NCBI RefSeq assembly: GCF_050314255.1
Contig: NZ_JBNPMZ010000002.1
Coordinates: 62,001-126,000, forward strand
Source: Claveliimonas sp034178805
GTDB taxonomy: Bacteria > Bacillota > Clostridia > Lachnospirales > Lachnospiraceae
Reading direction: 5' to 3'
DNA: 64,000 nucleotides
The translations under genes were made by a program, and so were the position numbers. This document shows, in pieces, positions 44,292 through 52,561 of this stretch (position 1 is the stretch's first letter; every line of letters starts with the position of its first letter). Below the pieces are notes generated by a model. It did not search any database, was not told the origin of the DNA, and saw nothing but the letters and a program-made list of their open reading frames with translations.

Positions 44292-46069
44292 TCACCCCCG
44301 AACAAATCATGCAATTTCGCCATCAAGCTCTTTTCATGTTCTTCAATACGTGCTGCAATCACATCTGATGGCTCAATCTGCTTGTATTCATAGAATGTTC
44401 TGGTGAACGGAATCTCATATCCTACTTTTGTTTTGGCTTTATCAATCCAAGCCTGCGGATTGTACGGAATGACCTCACGTTCAAAATAAGCATCAATATC
44501 TTCTGCAAGCGGCACATTCTCTGTATCACGTTTTGATGTATCGGCTACTGGTTTCTTTTTCTTCATGATGATATTTCCATCTTCATCCAGCTGAGGTGTT
44601 TCGACTACAATCTTGTTATATCCAAGGTCAATGGCATCCATAACCTTACTCTTTACAATGATTGCATTATCATTTTCATCTACACCATTATATGTGCCGT
44701 CTACATATGCGCCATACGCTTCAATAATCAAATCACGGCAAGCCTTTGTAATATCTACGTTCTTTGAACCGATATTCTTACGTCTTGCTGAACAACAAGC
44801 AGATGCATCAATCAGCTGTACTTTGCCCTGATGTGCCACAGGCTTATTCTTCATTACAATCCAGATATATGTTGCAATGCCTGTATTGTAAAAAGCATTG
44901 TTTGGCAACTGTACAATCGCATCCAGCCAATCATTCTCGATTAAATATCTACGAATCTCAGAAGGACCGGAACCAGCATCACCATTGAACAAAGATGAAC
45001 CGTTCTGGATAATTGCCATCTGACCATCATCTTTCAGCTTTGCAAGACCGTTCAGCATGAACAGAAGCTGTCCGTCACCCTTTGCTGGCAGTCCCGGTGC
45101 AAATCTTCCGGCAGTACCTTTCTTAAATTCCGCTGTGACCTCTTTTTCCTCACGTTTCCACGGAATACCGAATGGTGGATTGCTGATAATATAATCAAAC
45201 TTATATCCGCTGAACTTGTCATCAGACAAGGTATCACCGAACTGCATATTGTTAGGGTCACCGCCACGGATAAGCATATCAGCCTTTGCAATACCGAATG
45301 TAAATGGATTGAACTCCTGACCGAATACAGTAACGTCTGCATCTGCATCCATCTGCTTCAATCTTTCTTCCATACAGGTAAGCATCTGAGATGTTCCCAT
45401 GGTCATATCATAAACAGTCTTTGAAATACCGTCTCCTGTAAATGCTGATTCATCACCAGCCACAAGAAGGTCACTCATCAGATAGATGATGTCACGGCTT
45501 GTGAAATGTGCTCCTGCTTCTTCGTTATACGATTCAGAGAATCTACGAACAAGATTTTCAAACACATATCCCATGTCAACCGCACTGATTTTCTCAGGTG
45601 AGAAATCACCCTTATCTGTACAGAAATCAGAAATTACCTGATACAGAAGACCTGCTTCTTCCATATGCTTAATCTGGGCATCAAAGTCCATACGGGCAAG
45701 AATGTCCTGAATGTTATCAGAGAATCCATTCAGATACGCCTTGAAATTATCTACGATATTTTCAGGGTCAGCAATCAATGTCTTGAACGTAAATGGACTT
45801 GTATTGTAAAACTGATAGCCTGACGCTTTACGCAGGAAACCATCTTTTACAGCCAGCTTTTCTACTTTCTTGTATGTATCAAGAACTGCCTGATGTGTTG
45901 GCAGCAAACAATCATGGAAACGCTTGATTACTGTCATCGGCAGAATAACAAGACCATATTCATGAGGTTTATATGCTCCTACAAGGTCATCAGCAACAGA
46001 CCATACAAGAGCTGCTGTATCGTTGGAATTTTTACCAACGCTTGTAATTAACTCATCACTATTCGCCAT
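44288..46069 (-). CDS. hsdM: Type I restriction DNA methyltransferase subunit M
   Basis: A 593-residue N6-adenine methyltransferase. The catalytic NPPF motif is NPPFGIPWK. The AdoMet-binding motif I reads VYDMTMGTSQML, a variant of the usual D-x-x-x-G-x-G. GAHFTSRDIIYLM is typical of HsdM. The N-terminal helical domain and a C-terminal coiled coil that contacts HsdS are present. AAGGAG precedes ATG 46069. It is the first gene of the operon hsdM-hsdS-hsdR; the operator region 46089-46128 lies just upstream. Confidence 0.95.
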   Translation of the reverse strand: MANSDELITSVGKNSNDTAALVWSVADDLVGAYKPHEYGLVILPMTVIKRFHDCLLPTHQAVLDTYKKVEKLAVKDGFLRKASGYQFYNTSPFTFKTLIADPENIVDNFKAYLNGFSDNIQDILARMDFDAQIKHMEEAGLLYQVISDFCTDKGDFSPEKISAVDMGYVFENLVRRFSESYNEEAGAHFTSRDIIYLMSDLLVAGDESAFTGDGISKTVYDMTMGTSQMLTCMEERLKQMDADADVTVFGQEFNPFTFGIAKADMLIRGGDPNNMQFGDTLSDDKFSGYKFDYIISNPPFGIPWKREEKEVTAEFKKGTAGRFAPGLPAKGDGQLLFMLNGLAKLKDDGQMAIIQNGSSLFNGDAGSGPSEIRRYLIENDWLDAIVQLPNNAFYNTGIATYIWIVMKNKPVAHQGKVQLIDASACCSARRKNIGSKNVDITKACRDLIIEAYGAYVDGTYNGVDENDNAIIVKSKVMDAIDLGYNKIVVETPQLDEDGNIIMKKKKPVADTSKRDTENVPLAEDIDAYFEREVIPYNPQAWIDKAKTKVGYEIPFTRTFYEYKQIEPSDVIAARIEEHEKSLMAKLHDLFGGE

Positions 46070-46088
46070 TATGTTTTTCTCCTTTTTG

Positions 46089-46128
46089 TATATATTTAAT
46101 ATCTATACGATATATATTCTATATCTAT
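46089..46128. promoter_or_regulatory. 11-bp-phased TATMTAT heptads upstream of hsdM
   Basis: TATATAT, TATCTAT, TATATAT and TATCTAT begin at 46089, 46100, 46111 and 46122, exactly 11 bp apart. The same phased heptads lie upstream of parA. A ribbon-helix-helix dimer binding one face of the helix is the natural reading; its gene lies 100 bases away. Confidence 0.55.
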
Positions 46129-46225
46129 TTTGATGGATATATGGATAACTCTCCGAGTTACCCACATAACCACAAAATCGGCTACTGCTACTGCGCATTC
46201 CACTCCACATCCATATACCCATATA

Positions 46226-46486
46226 TTACCAATTGTGATTGTTCATGTATTCATCAGCAGCCAATCTGAAAAATGCAGACAAGCTCAAGCCGTGTGCCTT
46301 TGCTTTTGTTGTCAGCCGTTCTTTTTCATCAACCGTCATTGATACAAGTGCTGTTGCTCTTGTATCACCGCCGACTGTTTTCTTCGGTGTCTTCGATGCT
46401 GCTGTCACTGCTGCATCATGTTCTTTTTCTGTATCACTCTCAAAACTGTCTAAAAGACTTGTCATATTCTTTTTTGCTCTTGGCAT
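46226..46486 (-). CDS. Ribbon-helix-helix protein, probable ParA partner
   Basis: An 86-residue protein. The N-terminal 40 residues are a flexible basic tail (MPRAKKNMTSLL), and the C-terminal part (TALVSMTVDEKERLTTKAKA, then LSLSAFFRLAADEYM) is a ribbon-helix-helix fold as in ParG, omega and CopG. It follows parA by 74 bases, the usual order in type Ib partition systems, where it binds the centromere and represses the operon. AAGGAG lies 9 bases before ATG 46486. Confidence 0.75.
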   Translation of the reverse strand: MPRAKKNMTSLLDSFESDTEKEHDAAVTAASKTPKKTVGGDTRATALVSMTVDEKERLTTKAKAHGLSLSAFFRLAADEYMNNHNW

Positions 46487-46535
46487 CTCAATCATCTCCT
46501 TACTTCTGCATGTTCGTCTAAAAATAAATATTACA

Positions 46536-46552
46536 TATCTATATTATAGATA
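46536..46552. promoter_or_regulatory. 17-bp palindrome upstream of the RHH gene
   Basis: TATCTATAtTATAGATA is a perfect palindrome made of the same TATCTAT heptad in inverted order, 50 bases upstream of the RHH start codon. It fits a site for self-control. Confidence 0.55.
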
Positions 46553-46560
46553 CTGAATAT

Positions 46561-47172
46561 TTATTTTGCAACCAGTTTCTTGCTCTTCTTTGCCTTCGGC
46601 TGCTGCTGTACAGGCACCTTGGCAAGATAGCTGATTTCGGAACACAAGTTGTTTACAGCCTGTGCTGCTGGAGAATGCTTATTGATTTCGTTGACAGAAC
46701 AGCGACAGTTCTCAGCCTGAACGAGAACTTCTGACTGTGGAATGGTCAATACAGTATCCAGATGCTCTTTCTGTCTGTATTTCTGCAGCCATTCCATAAA
46801 TGACACGGATGCTGTAAATCTGTTGACACCATTGACAGCAATGACAATCGGACAGTTTGTATTCTTCTTTACAAGAGACACTGTACGCGTAAATGCTTCG
46901 ATGTTACCACCTGTTGGTCGTACCGGAATCACAACCACATCAGCACCTTGGATGGTCTGTACAGTCTTATCATCCATGATGCGTCCCGGTGTATCGACAA
47001 CCGCCACGGTTGGATTATCTACTTTCTTGTCATTATTACGATTTTTGTACTGTCCATCGAAACTGTATAAAGACGTTGGAACATTCTGTCTTGTATAGTA
47101 ATAATACAATTCATCTGATAAACGTGTCTTTCCTACCCCGCCCTTCTCGGATACGAATACTACTGTTTTCAT
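46561..47172 (-). CDS. ParA-family partition ATPase
   Basis: A 203-residue ParA/MinD-type ATPase. The deviant Walker A is SEKGGVGKTRLSD near residue 8; AVVDTPGRIMDD near residue 57 is Walker A', and VVIPVRPTGGNIEAF follows. It lacks an N-terminal DNA-binding domain, which places it in the small type Ib group that works with an RHH partner, encoded next. AAAGGAG precedes ATG 47172. It should keep the element stable when it exists as a circle. Confidence 0.9.
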   Translation of the reverse strand: MKTVVFVSEKGGVGKTRLSDELYYYYTRQNVPTSLYSFDGQYKNRNNDKKVDNPTVAVVDTPGRIMDDKTVQTIQGADVVVIPVRPTGGNIEAFTRTVSLVKKNTNCPIVIAVNGVNRFTASVSFMEWLQKYRQKEHLDTVLTIPQSEVLVQAENCRCSVNEINKHSPAAQAVNNLCSEISYLAKVPVQQQPKAKKSKKLVAK

Positions 47173-47200
47173 GTAAATCACTCCTTTTATATATACGTTG

Positions 47201-47251
47201 TATCTATTTTATATATATTTTATATCTATTGAATATCTATTTAATATCTAT
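47201..47251. promoter_or_regulatory. Phased heptads in the parA leader (operator or centromere)
   Basis: TATCTAT, TATATAT, TATCTAT, TATCTAT and TATCTAT begin at 47201, 47212, 47223, 47234 and 47245, in strict 11-bp steps. They lie between the parA promoter and start codon. RHH partition proteins such as omega bind heptad arrays of this kind. Confidence 0.65.
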
Positions 47252-47255
47252 AAAC

Positions 47256-47284
47256 ATTATAATAGATACAGATATGAATTGCAA
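47256..47284 (-). promoter_or_regulatory. parA promoter
   Basis: On the minus strand, TTGCAA (47279-47284), a 17-bp spacer and TATAAT (complement of 47256-47261), about 85 bases before the parA start codon. A TTTCCTACCC copy lies 14 bases upstream of the -35 box. Confidence 0.75.
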
Positions 47285-47374
47285 TAGGATACATGAAATT
47301 TCCTACCCAAAATACAGTGTATGTCAATTTCATCGTGTGTCACAAAATCATGATTTTAAATGATGGGAAAATTT

Positions 47375-47650
47375 TGGGCAAAACATGTGCCATATTTTGG
47401 TCAAAATAGGACCAATTTATGGCACAAAAAATGCCCATGGAAAAATCCATGGGTTTTAAAAGGGAATATAAATATATATATTAAGTAGATATTTTATAGT
47501 CATTAGATATCTACATGATAAATATAAAATATATAAAAACTGCATTTTCAGCAGATTGTTCAAAAAAATTTTGATGGGAAAAATATGGTGCAAATTATGG
47601 GCAAAATAGGACCAAAATTTGACCAATTTATGTGCCATATTTTGCCCATG
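47375..47650. repeat. Two related nested inverted-repeat clusters
   Basis: At 47376-47438 three inverted pairs are nested: GGGCA/TGCCC, GTGCCATA/TATGGCAC and GGTC/GACC. At 47586-47648 the same words recur in a changed order. Between them CCCATGGA/TCCATGGG (47434-47453) forms a hairpin followed by TTTT. No gene is present. Function is open; a centromere, a second origin or a transcript-control region are possible. Confidence 0.55.
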
Positions 47651-47666
47651 GTGTTTTTTACACTCA

Positions 47667-47821
47667 ATTTCAATTCACACTCCAATACAGGAGTGACACA
47701 CGATGCGATGTTATGCTGTATGAAATTATTTCAATTCACACTCCTATACAGGAGTGACATTTAAAACATTTCTCCACATCTCCAAACATATTTCAATTCA
47801 CACTCCCATACAAGGAGTGAC
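47667..47821 (-). CRISPR. Mini-CRISPR array 2 (three repeats, type I-C-like, no cas genes)
   Basis: Three repeats of 31-32 bases at 47667-47697, 47728-47758 and 47790-47821, with two different spacers of 30 and 31 bases. Repeat sequence, stem and orientation match array 1; small changes in the loop distinguish copies. The adjoining leader 47822-47919 is shared with array 1. It is 12.4 kb from array 1 in direct orientation. Confidence 0.8.
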
Positions 47822-47919
47822 AAGAGTATTCACACAAAATCAAGATATCTGCTACGCAACTTGTTTTTGTTTTCCTACCCTATAAACGCATTTTAGCACA
47901 TAAACGTGCGTTTTTCAAT
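47822..47919 (-). promoter_or_regulatory. Leader of mini-CRISPR array 2
   Basis: This 98-bp stretch matches 35368-35466 with few changes and stops matching sharply beyond TTTTTCAAT. It still encodes, in frame on the minus strand, LKNARLC and a stop, the end of the resolvase, so it is a duplicated gene end plus leader. The resolvase gene itself is not duplicated. Confidence 0.7.
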
Positions 47920-48062
47920 GTGTTTCTTATAAAATCTCCAACAAAAAATCAATCCTGTAAACAGGATTGTAAAAGATGTGACTATCGTCACATCGACGGG
48001 CGTCATTCTGTAATGATTGAAAATCATCGTGAAACGTTTATATACAAAGGAGCTTGGAAACT

Positions 48063-48458
48063 ATGGTATTTTATTATGACGAAGAAAAAAAATCTTATGA
48101 TGTAACACATGCAGGCGATGTGATAAAGCTTTTTAAAGATATCATTCCAGAAGATGATACAGAAAGCGTAGTACGCGTTCAGCTATATCGAAATTTCCGC
48201 GTTGCCAAAATCAATCGTCCAGGATACGAACGATTAATGCGTGATGCTGCAAAACGTGTAGATAAGAACTATCCAACACTGACAGGTGTCAAAAGACAAA
48301 GAGAAATAGTGGACGCATGTCATGATATCATTTATGATATTACATTCGCTGACTTAATCATCAAAGACGATGGCAATTATTCAACACCATGGTCAAAATT
48401 AGACCATCCGACGTTAGCCGCATGGGGAAAAAATCCATCACCATGGAGAAAGATTTAA
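48063..48458 (+). CDS. Hypothetical protein of the mobile element
   Basis: A 131-residue soluble protein I do not recognise (YYDEEKKSYDVTHAGDVIKL near the start, LTGVKRQREIVDACHDIIYD in the middle). It is one of two plus-strand genes in an otherwise minus-strand element. I use ATG 48063, 10 bases after AAAGGAG. Two hairpins just upstream (AATCCTGTaaACAGGATT at 47951-47968 and GATGTGACtatcGTCACATC at 47975-47994) could be operators. A strong terminator follows directly. Confidence 0.6.
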   Translation: MVFYYDEEKKSYDVTHAGDVIKLFKDIIPEDDTESVVRVQLYRNFRVAKINRPGYERLMRDAAKRVDKNYPTLTGVKRQREIVDACHDIIYDITFADLIIKDDGNYSTPWSKLDHPTLAAWGKNPSPWRKI

Positions 48459-48459
48459 G

Positions 48460-48497
48460 AACTCACGGAGCTTAGCAGGCTCTGTGGGTTATTTTTT
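48460..48497 (+). terminator. Rho-independent terminator
   Basis: AACTCACGGAGC pairs with GCTCTGTGGGTT (several G-T pairs) around TTAGCAG and is followed by ATTTTTT. Confidence 0.8.
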
Positions 48498-48783
48498 GTA
48501 TATAGTCGTATAACGCCTGAAAATCATGTGTAACGATGATTTTAACGAAAAACGTATAATTTTACAGAATTTACATTTTATGCTCGTGGTGACGTCATAC
48601 GGTGCATCAGATGGCATGTTTATGTTATTCCAGCAGAATACAACAGAACTTTCTGTGACCTTCGGTCTCCATTTAATCCATCAAAGATGGTCTTTTAACA
48701 ATACTGCTTACGCAGTCTAACGGGTTTCATTGTGAAAATAATCAAAGATTAATCATACACAAAAAGAAAAGGAGATTACGATT

Positions 48784-48912
48784 ATGACAGCAAAAGAATG
48801 GAACAAAGCAAAGAACACTTTTAAGAAGGTTTACAGAAACATGAGAGCAGCTCATCCAGATTGGAGCAATGCTAAAGTGTACATGGCTACAAAAGGTCAG
48901 CTCAGTAAGTAA
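48784..48912 (+). CDS. Small hypothetical protein (42 residues)
   Basis: A short basic protein (MTAKEWNKAKNTFKKVYRNM and a helical remainder). AAAGGAG lies 8 bases before ATG 48784 and a perfect terminator follows the stop codon, so expression is well supported. It lies beside the origin region between two 18-bp repeats. Function unknown; small basic proteins near origins are often DNA-binding. Confidence 0.6.
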   Translation: MTAKEWNKAKNTFKKVYRNMRAAHPDWSNAKVYMATKGQLSK

Positions 48913-48916
48913 ACAA

Positions 48917-48951
48917 AATCCCTACCCGGAAACGAGTAGGGATTATTTTTT
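48917..48951 (+). terminator. Rho-independent terminator
   Basis: AATCCCTAC (48917-48925) pairs perfectly with GTAGGGATT (48936-48944), followed by ATTTTTT. Confidence 0.9.
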
Positions 48952-49178
48952 CGTGTAATACACAGAAAATCATAGATATAGCGTTTTAAGGTGCCGTATG
49001 ACCGCGTGGTGAAGATTTTCATATAAAATCGAGGAATTTTACAGATTAATGATTTTATACGCGTGGTGACGTCATACGGCATGTTAAACGATGGGTTTTG
49101 AATTGTTCTGCTAACTGCATACAGGAAAAATGTGATGATAGATATTATCAGCATTTGAAAATACAGAAGCCAAAAAAA

Positions 49179-50815
49179 TGTAGCACGTTTCGTGCTACGC
49201 ATAAATCCAGTGCCCAGCAGCACATTCAGCGTTTTTGTAGCAGACAGTGTAGCAGACAAAAAAAACAACGTGCTACGCATAAATCCAGTACTGGGTAAGG
49301 GATTTATGTGTTTTGTAGCACGTGTAGCACGTTTTTTGGGAACATATATATAACATTTTTATTTTAGTCTACACTAAATACAAATCCATTACGTATCAAC
49401 GGATTTATCCAAATTACACATAATATCATAATGATAGTATGTGTAAATCATGTGTTCTACATGTCATGTATTCACCGTAAAATGCTAAAAAACCAGCACA
49501 TAGTATCATTATGATACAAAGAAATTGCTAATATTTTCATCATACAGTGAAAAAACTGTTTTTCGGTATAAAAACTTTGTATACCGTGAATCCGTTACTG
49601 GGTACTGGATTTATCGTTTTTCACACTCTCGGTATAAAAATGATTTTTTCAACTTATCCCGTTAAAACCGTTGATACATAAGGTATTTATGGGTTCCGTA
49701 TAAAAAGTATAATAAAATTTCAAAATCTTTTTTATATAAAAAATATCATACATAGAATACCCCATAAATATACTTAAAATCCTTATGTATCAACACATTT
49801 ATCCAATCATACACATAATATCAATATGATACAAAGTAAAACATATTTATAGATAACATCAACATGATACAAAGTAAAATGCTTATAAATCAAGGTTTTT
49901 AAGCATTTTTTATTTTCTCTCGTATAATTGACTTAAATTTTTCTTATACTTCTTATACTTTAAGACAAATACTTTACTGGGCAACAGATTCACGGTATAA
50001 AAACGATTTTCAGTTTTTATACCGGATATAACCAAAAATGATAAATCCGTTGGCTGATAATAGATTCAGAGTATAAAAAGTTTTTATACCGTTTTTTATA
50101 CCGAAACTCGAAAAATAGAAAAAAATAAAAAAAATCATACATGTGTCAGTTACTGCCACATTTGTGGCACCAACTACTGCAACGCTAAATCCAGTACCCA
50201 GCAACACATTCAGCCGATTTAGAAAAAATATGTGGCAGTACGAAAAATGATACTGCAACATCAAATCCCTTACCCAGTAACGGATTTGTCGATTTGTGGC
50301 ACTTGTGGCACCAAATCGCATGTAGCTTTTTTATAAATAATTTTTAACACATATTTTTACACCCAAATTCGATAAATCCATTGATAGTATTACACTTTAT
50401 CCAATCATACACATAATATCATAGTGATACAAAGTAAAATACCGTTTTTACTTAACATCAAAATGATACAATCAAATACGTTGATACACAATAGATTTGT
50501 ATTTTATATATATTTTCTAAAATTAACCTATATTTTTACTGCCACAACTGCCACAAATGGATAATTTCCTTACGTATCAACGGATTTGATGTTGCAGTAA
50601 CTTTTTTTTACTGCCACAAAAAAAGTGCCAAATCGCTTAAATCAAGTACCAGTCAACGGATTTGATGTGGCACCAGTTGGTGCCACATTTGTGGCAGTAA
50701 CTGCCACAAAAGGTGCCACATCCATATTTTACTGCCACATTTCACTTCTGTATCACGTAGTTGGTGCCACAAGTGCCACATTTTTTTCTGTATATCAAAA
50801 GTTAGTGCCACAAAA
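49179..50815. repeat. 1.6-kb field of nested repeats, probable replication origin
   Basis: No gene fits in this stretch. A 24-25-bp core framed by AAATCC and GGATTT occurs about 13 times (49203, 49281, 49382, 49588, 49777, 49967, 50043, 50187, 50263, 50374, 50474, 50563, 50639). Around the cores, a different short word repeats in each zone: TGTAGCAC/GTGCTAC (49179-49331), GGTATAAAAA/TTTTTATACC (49564-50105) and TGCCACA/TGTGGCA (50154-50815, at least 15 copies). A further word, ATATCATNNTGATACAAAG, follows several cores. It lies next to the primase-helicase gene, so iterons of an origin are the best reading. Confidence 0.7.
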
Positions 50816-50847
50816 AAAAAGAGATGATACATTCTCTGTATCATCTC
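50811..50847 (-). terminator. Terminator of the primase-helicase gene
   Basis: GAGATGATACA (50821-50831) pairs perfectly with TGTATCATCTC (50837-50847); on the minus strand a run of nine or more T follows. Confidence 0.92.
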
Positions 50848-50855
50848 AATCAATA

Positions 50856-52466
50856 TCATACTCTGTGAATACCTCTGTAATATGCCTTCAAAGACGGACG
50901 GCATTTTTTATCCCTATCATTACCTTTGTATGTCTGACTGTACCAGTCTTCCAACTTGTACTCATCAATCATCCATTCCGGCTTGTCCATCTTATTACCA
51001 GGTCTAATACTTTTGTCTTTGTCATCACATTTCCAATCAGGGTATTCCGGCAGAATATTCAAAATATCTTTTACCAGTGTCTTCATAGATTTTGAACAAT
51101 CCTTATCACCCACATTCTTCTTATACCATGCTGTGTATAAATCCCTCAGGAATGTGAATGGCACAAAATCCCACTGTAACTGTGGCATGATTTCTGCCAT
51201 GAACTGACGTACTGGGTCATTGAACTCTTTATATTCCTGCAATGCATCTTTACATGCTTCCGGTACAGACAGTTCATAGTAGTTCATATTCAGAACTTTA
51301 TACAATACATATTCCAATACTTCTTTTCTACTCAAATAATCGTCTTTGATATAACGTCGTTCTGCTCCTGTAAAACACTTTGTAAACGGAATGAAAAGCT
51401 GTCTTCTGAAAAACGAATCAGACTTGTCTTTCACTCTTGGAAGCTCATTCAGACACTGTACCATGAATCCATGGAACTGATATGTAATCGGCGTCTTGAA
51501 CTTACGGTTAATCTGAATCACATCGTTGGTAATGATTGCTTTCAAATTCGCAGCCTTGTCGATGTATGTACCGACATCATTCTCATCAACGATGATAGCT
51601 GATGCATTTACAAGCGGCTCAAGCAAGAAATCTTTGCTCATATCAGCCAATGGCAATGACACAGCCGTACCATCACCACAAAGATTTCTCATAAGCTCAC
51701 AAAGCGTTCCCTTACCATTGTTACCTGATTCAGCATAAAACCATGCTGATTTATTCCAGCGTACATTTGGTCTAATAATTGCACCCATCACTTCCCAAAG
51801 CGTATTGACAATCTCAGGGTCATCCGACAATGAACACACCCAATTCTCAACATCCCAGTCTGTATTATCTACAGGATTGTGAATCACAACATTCCTTGCA
51901 TTCGGATTATAATCAACTCTTGACTTTGTGACAAACACAAAATCCGGCGTAAAAGGCATCAACACCTTTGTATTATAATCAAAAATGCCATTATTAACTG
52001 CAATCAGATTCGGCTTTCTGCAAAGTTTTACATGCGGTGCAATCAGTCTGAGATGCTTAATCATCTCAGTTCTGTCTTTTGCAGACATTCCATAGCAATA
52101 TCTGCCAGCCAGCTTTTCAAATGTTGCTTCTGTACAATCATACAAGCCTTCATATTCTCCAGATTCCTGATAAATACCAAGAACAGCAGACTGTGTTCTC
52201 AGCTCAGAACCGCCTTTATCGACCAGTTCAATCAATGCGACCTGATATAAACTCTCAATGATTTCAGCAACCTGAATAGGCATTAATTTCGTTGGAATTC
52301 TCCATCTTGCGCCTTTTTCAGCGGCTGCATTATATAAATCAAAATAATTTTTTGTAAGAGCCAAAATGCCTTCTTCAACATCAGCCGGAGCCGGTGTAGT
52401 GCCTTTAATTGATACAAGATAATCTCTTGTAGCTTGTCTAATTGTATCTAACTGCGTATGTGCCAT
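50856..52466 (-). CDS. Phage/plasmid-type primase-helicase (D5/P4-like, SF3 helicase)
   Basis: A 536-residue replication protein. The SF3 helicase core has Walker A YAESGNNGKGT near residue 246 and Walker B ASAIIVDENDVG near residue 291, followed by ITNDVIQINRKFKTPI and FRRQLFIPFTKCF. The region before (about 90 to 235) is a D5_N-like domain. The N-terminal 80 residues are not recognised; a classical primase zinc motif is not seen, so it may be helicase only. It lies beside the repeat field, which it probably opens. A small HTH gene precedes it and a candidate antisense RNA covers its leader. Confidence 0.85.
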   Translation of the reverse strand: MAHTQLDTIRQATRDYLVSIKGTTPAPADVEEGILALTKNYFDLYNAAAEKGARWRIPTKLMPIQVAEIIESLYQVALIELVDKGGSELRTQSAVLGIYQESGEYEGLYDCTEATFEKLAGRYCYGMSAKDRTEMIKHLRLIAPHVKLCRKPNLIAVNNGIFDYNTKVLMPFTPDFVFVTKSRVDYNPNARNVVIHNPVDNTDWDVENWVCSLSDDPEIVNTLWEVMGAIIRPNVRWNKSAWFYAESGNNGKGTLCELMRNLCGDGTAVSLPLADMSKDFLLEPLVNASAIIVDENDVGTYIDKAANLKAIITNDVIQINRKFKTPITYQFHGFMVQCLNELPRVKDKSDSFFRRQLFIPFTKCFTGAERRYIKDDYLSRKEVLEYVLYKVLNMNYYELSVPEACKDALQEYKEFNDPVRQFMAEIMPQLQWDFVPFTFLRDLYTAWYKKNVGDKDCSKSMKTLVKDILNILPEYPDWKCDDKDKSIRPGNKMDKPEWMIDEYKLEDWYSQTYKGNDRDKKCRPSLKAYYRGIHRV

Positions 52467-52526
52467 ATATTAACACGTCCTTTCTTCAATGAGTTTAATT
52501 TTCTGTATAAAATCTACGTTTTACTA

Positions 52527-52555
52527 TTGAAGTCAGTGCCAAAATATGCTAATAT
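52527..52555 (+). promoter_or_regulatory. Plus-strand promoter opposing the primase leader
   Basis: TTGAAG (52527-52532), a 17-bp spacer and TAATAT (52550-52555) on the plus strand, opposite to all nearby genes. The transcript would start near 52562. Confidence 0.45.
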
Positions 52556-52561
52556 ATGAGC

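Larger units (their letters stand above)
48585..49079. repeat. Pair of 18-bp direct repeats flanking the 42-residue gene
   Basis: CGTGGTGACGTCATACGG occurs exactly at 48585-48602 and 49062-49079. The 25 bases before each are also similar (TTTTACAGA then TTTTAT). An inverted, partial copy (GCCGTATGACC) lies near 49003. The repeats bracket the small plus-strand gene 48784-48912 and may be sites for a common regulator or recombinase. The stretch 48498-48770 holds no other gene. Confidence 0.6.

Noticed and set aside
47920..48105. Open frame with a CxxxCxxC pattern before the 131-residue gene
   Set aside because: It starts with GTG without a ribosome site, runs through two operator-like hairpins and overlaps the next gene out of frame; the cysteines may be chance.
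48526..48720. Open frame between the two plus-strand genes of the element
   Set aside because: No ribosome site, unusual composition, and it crosses one of the 18-bp repeats.
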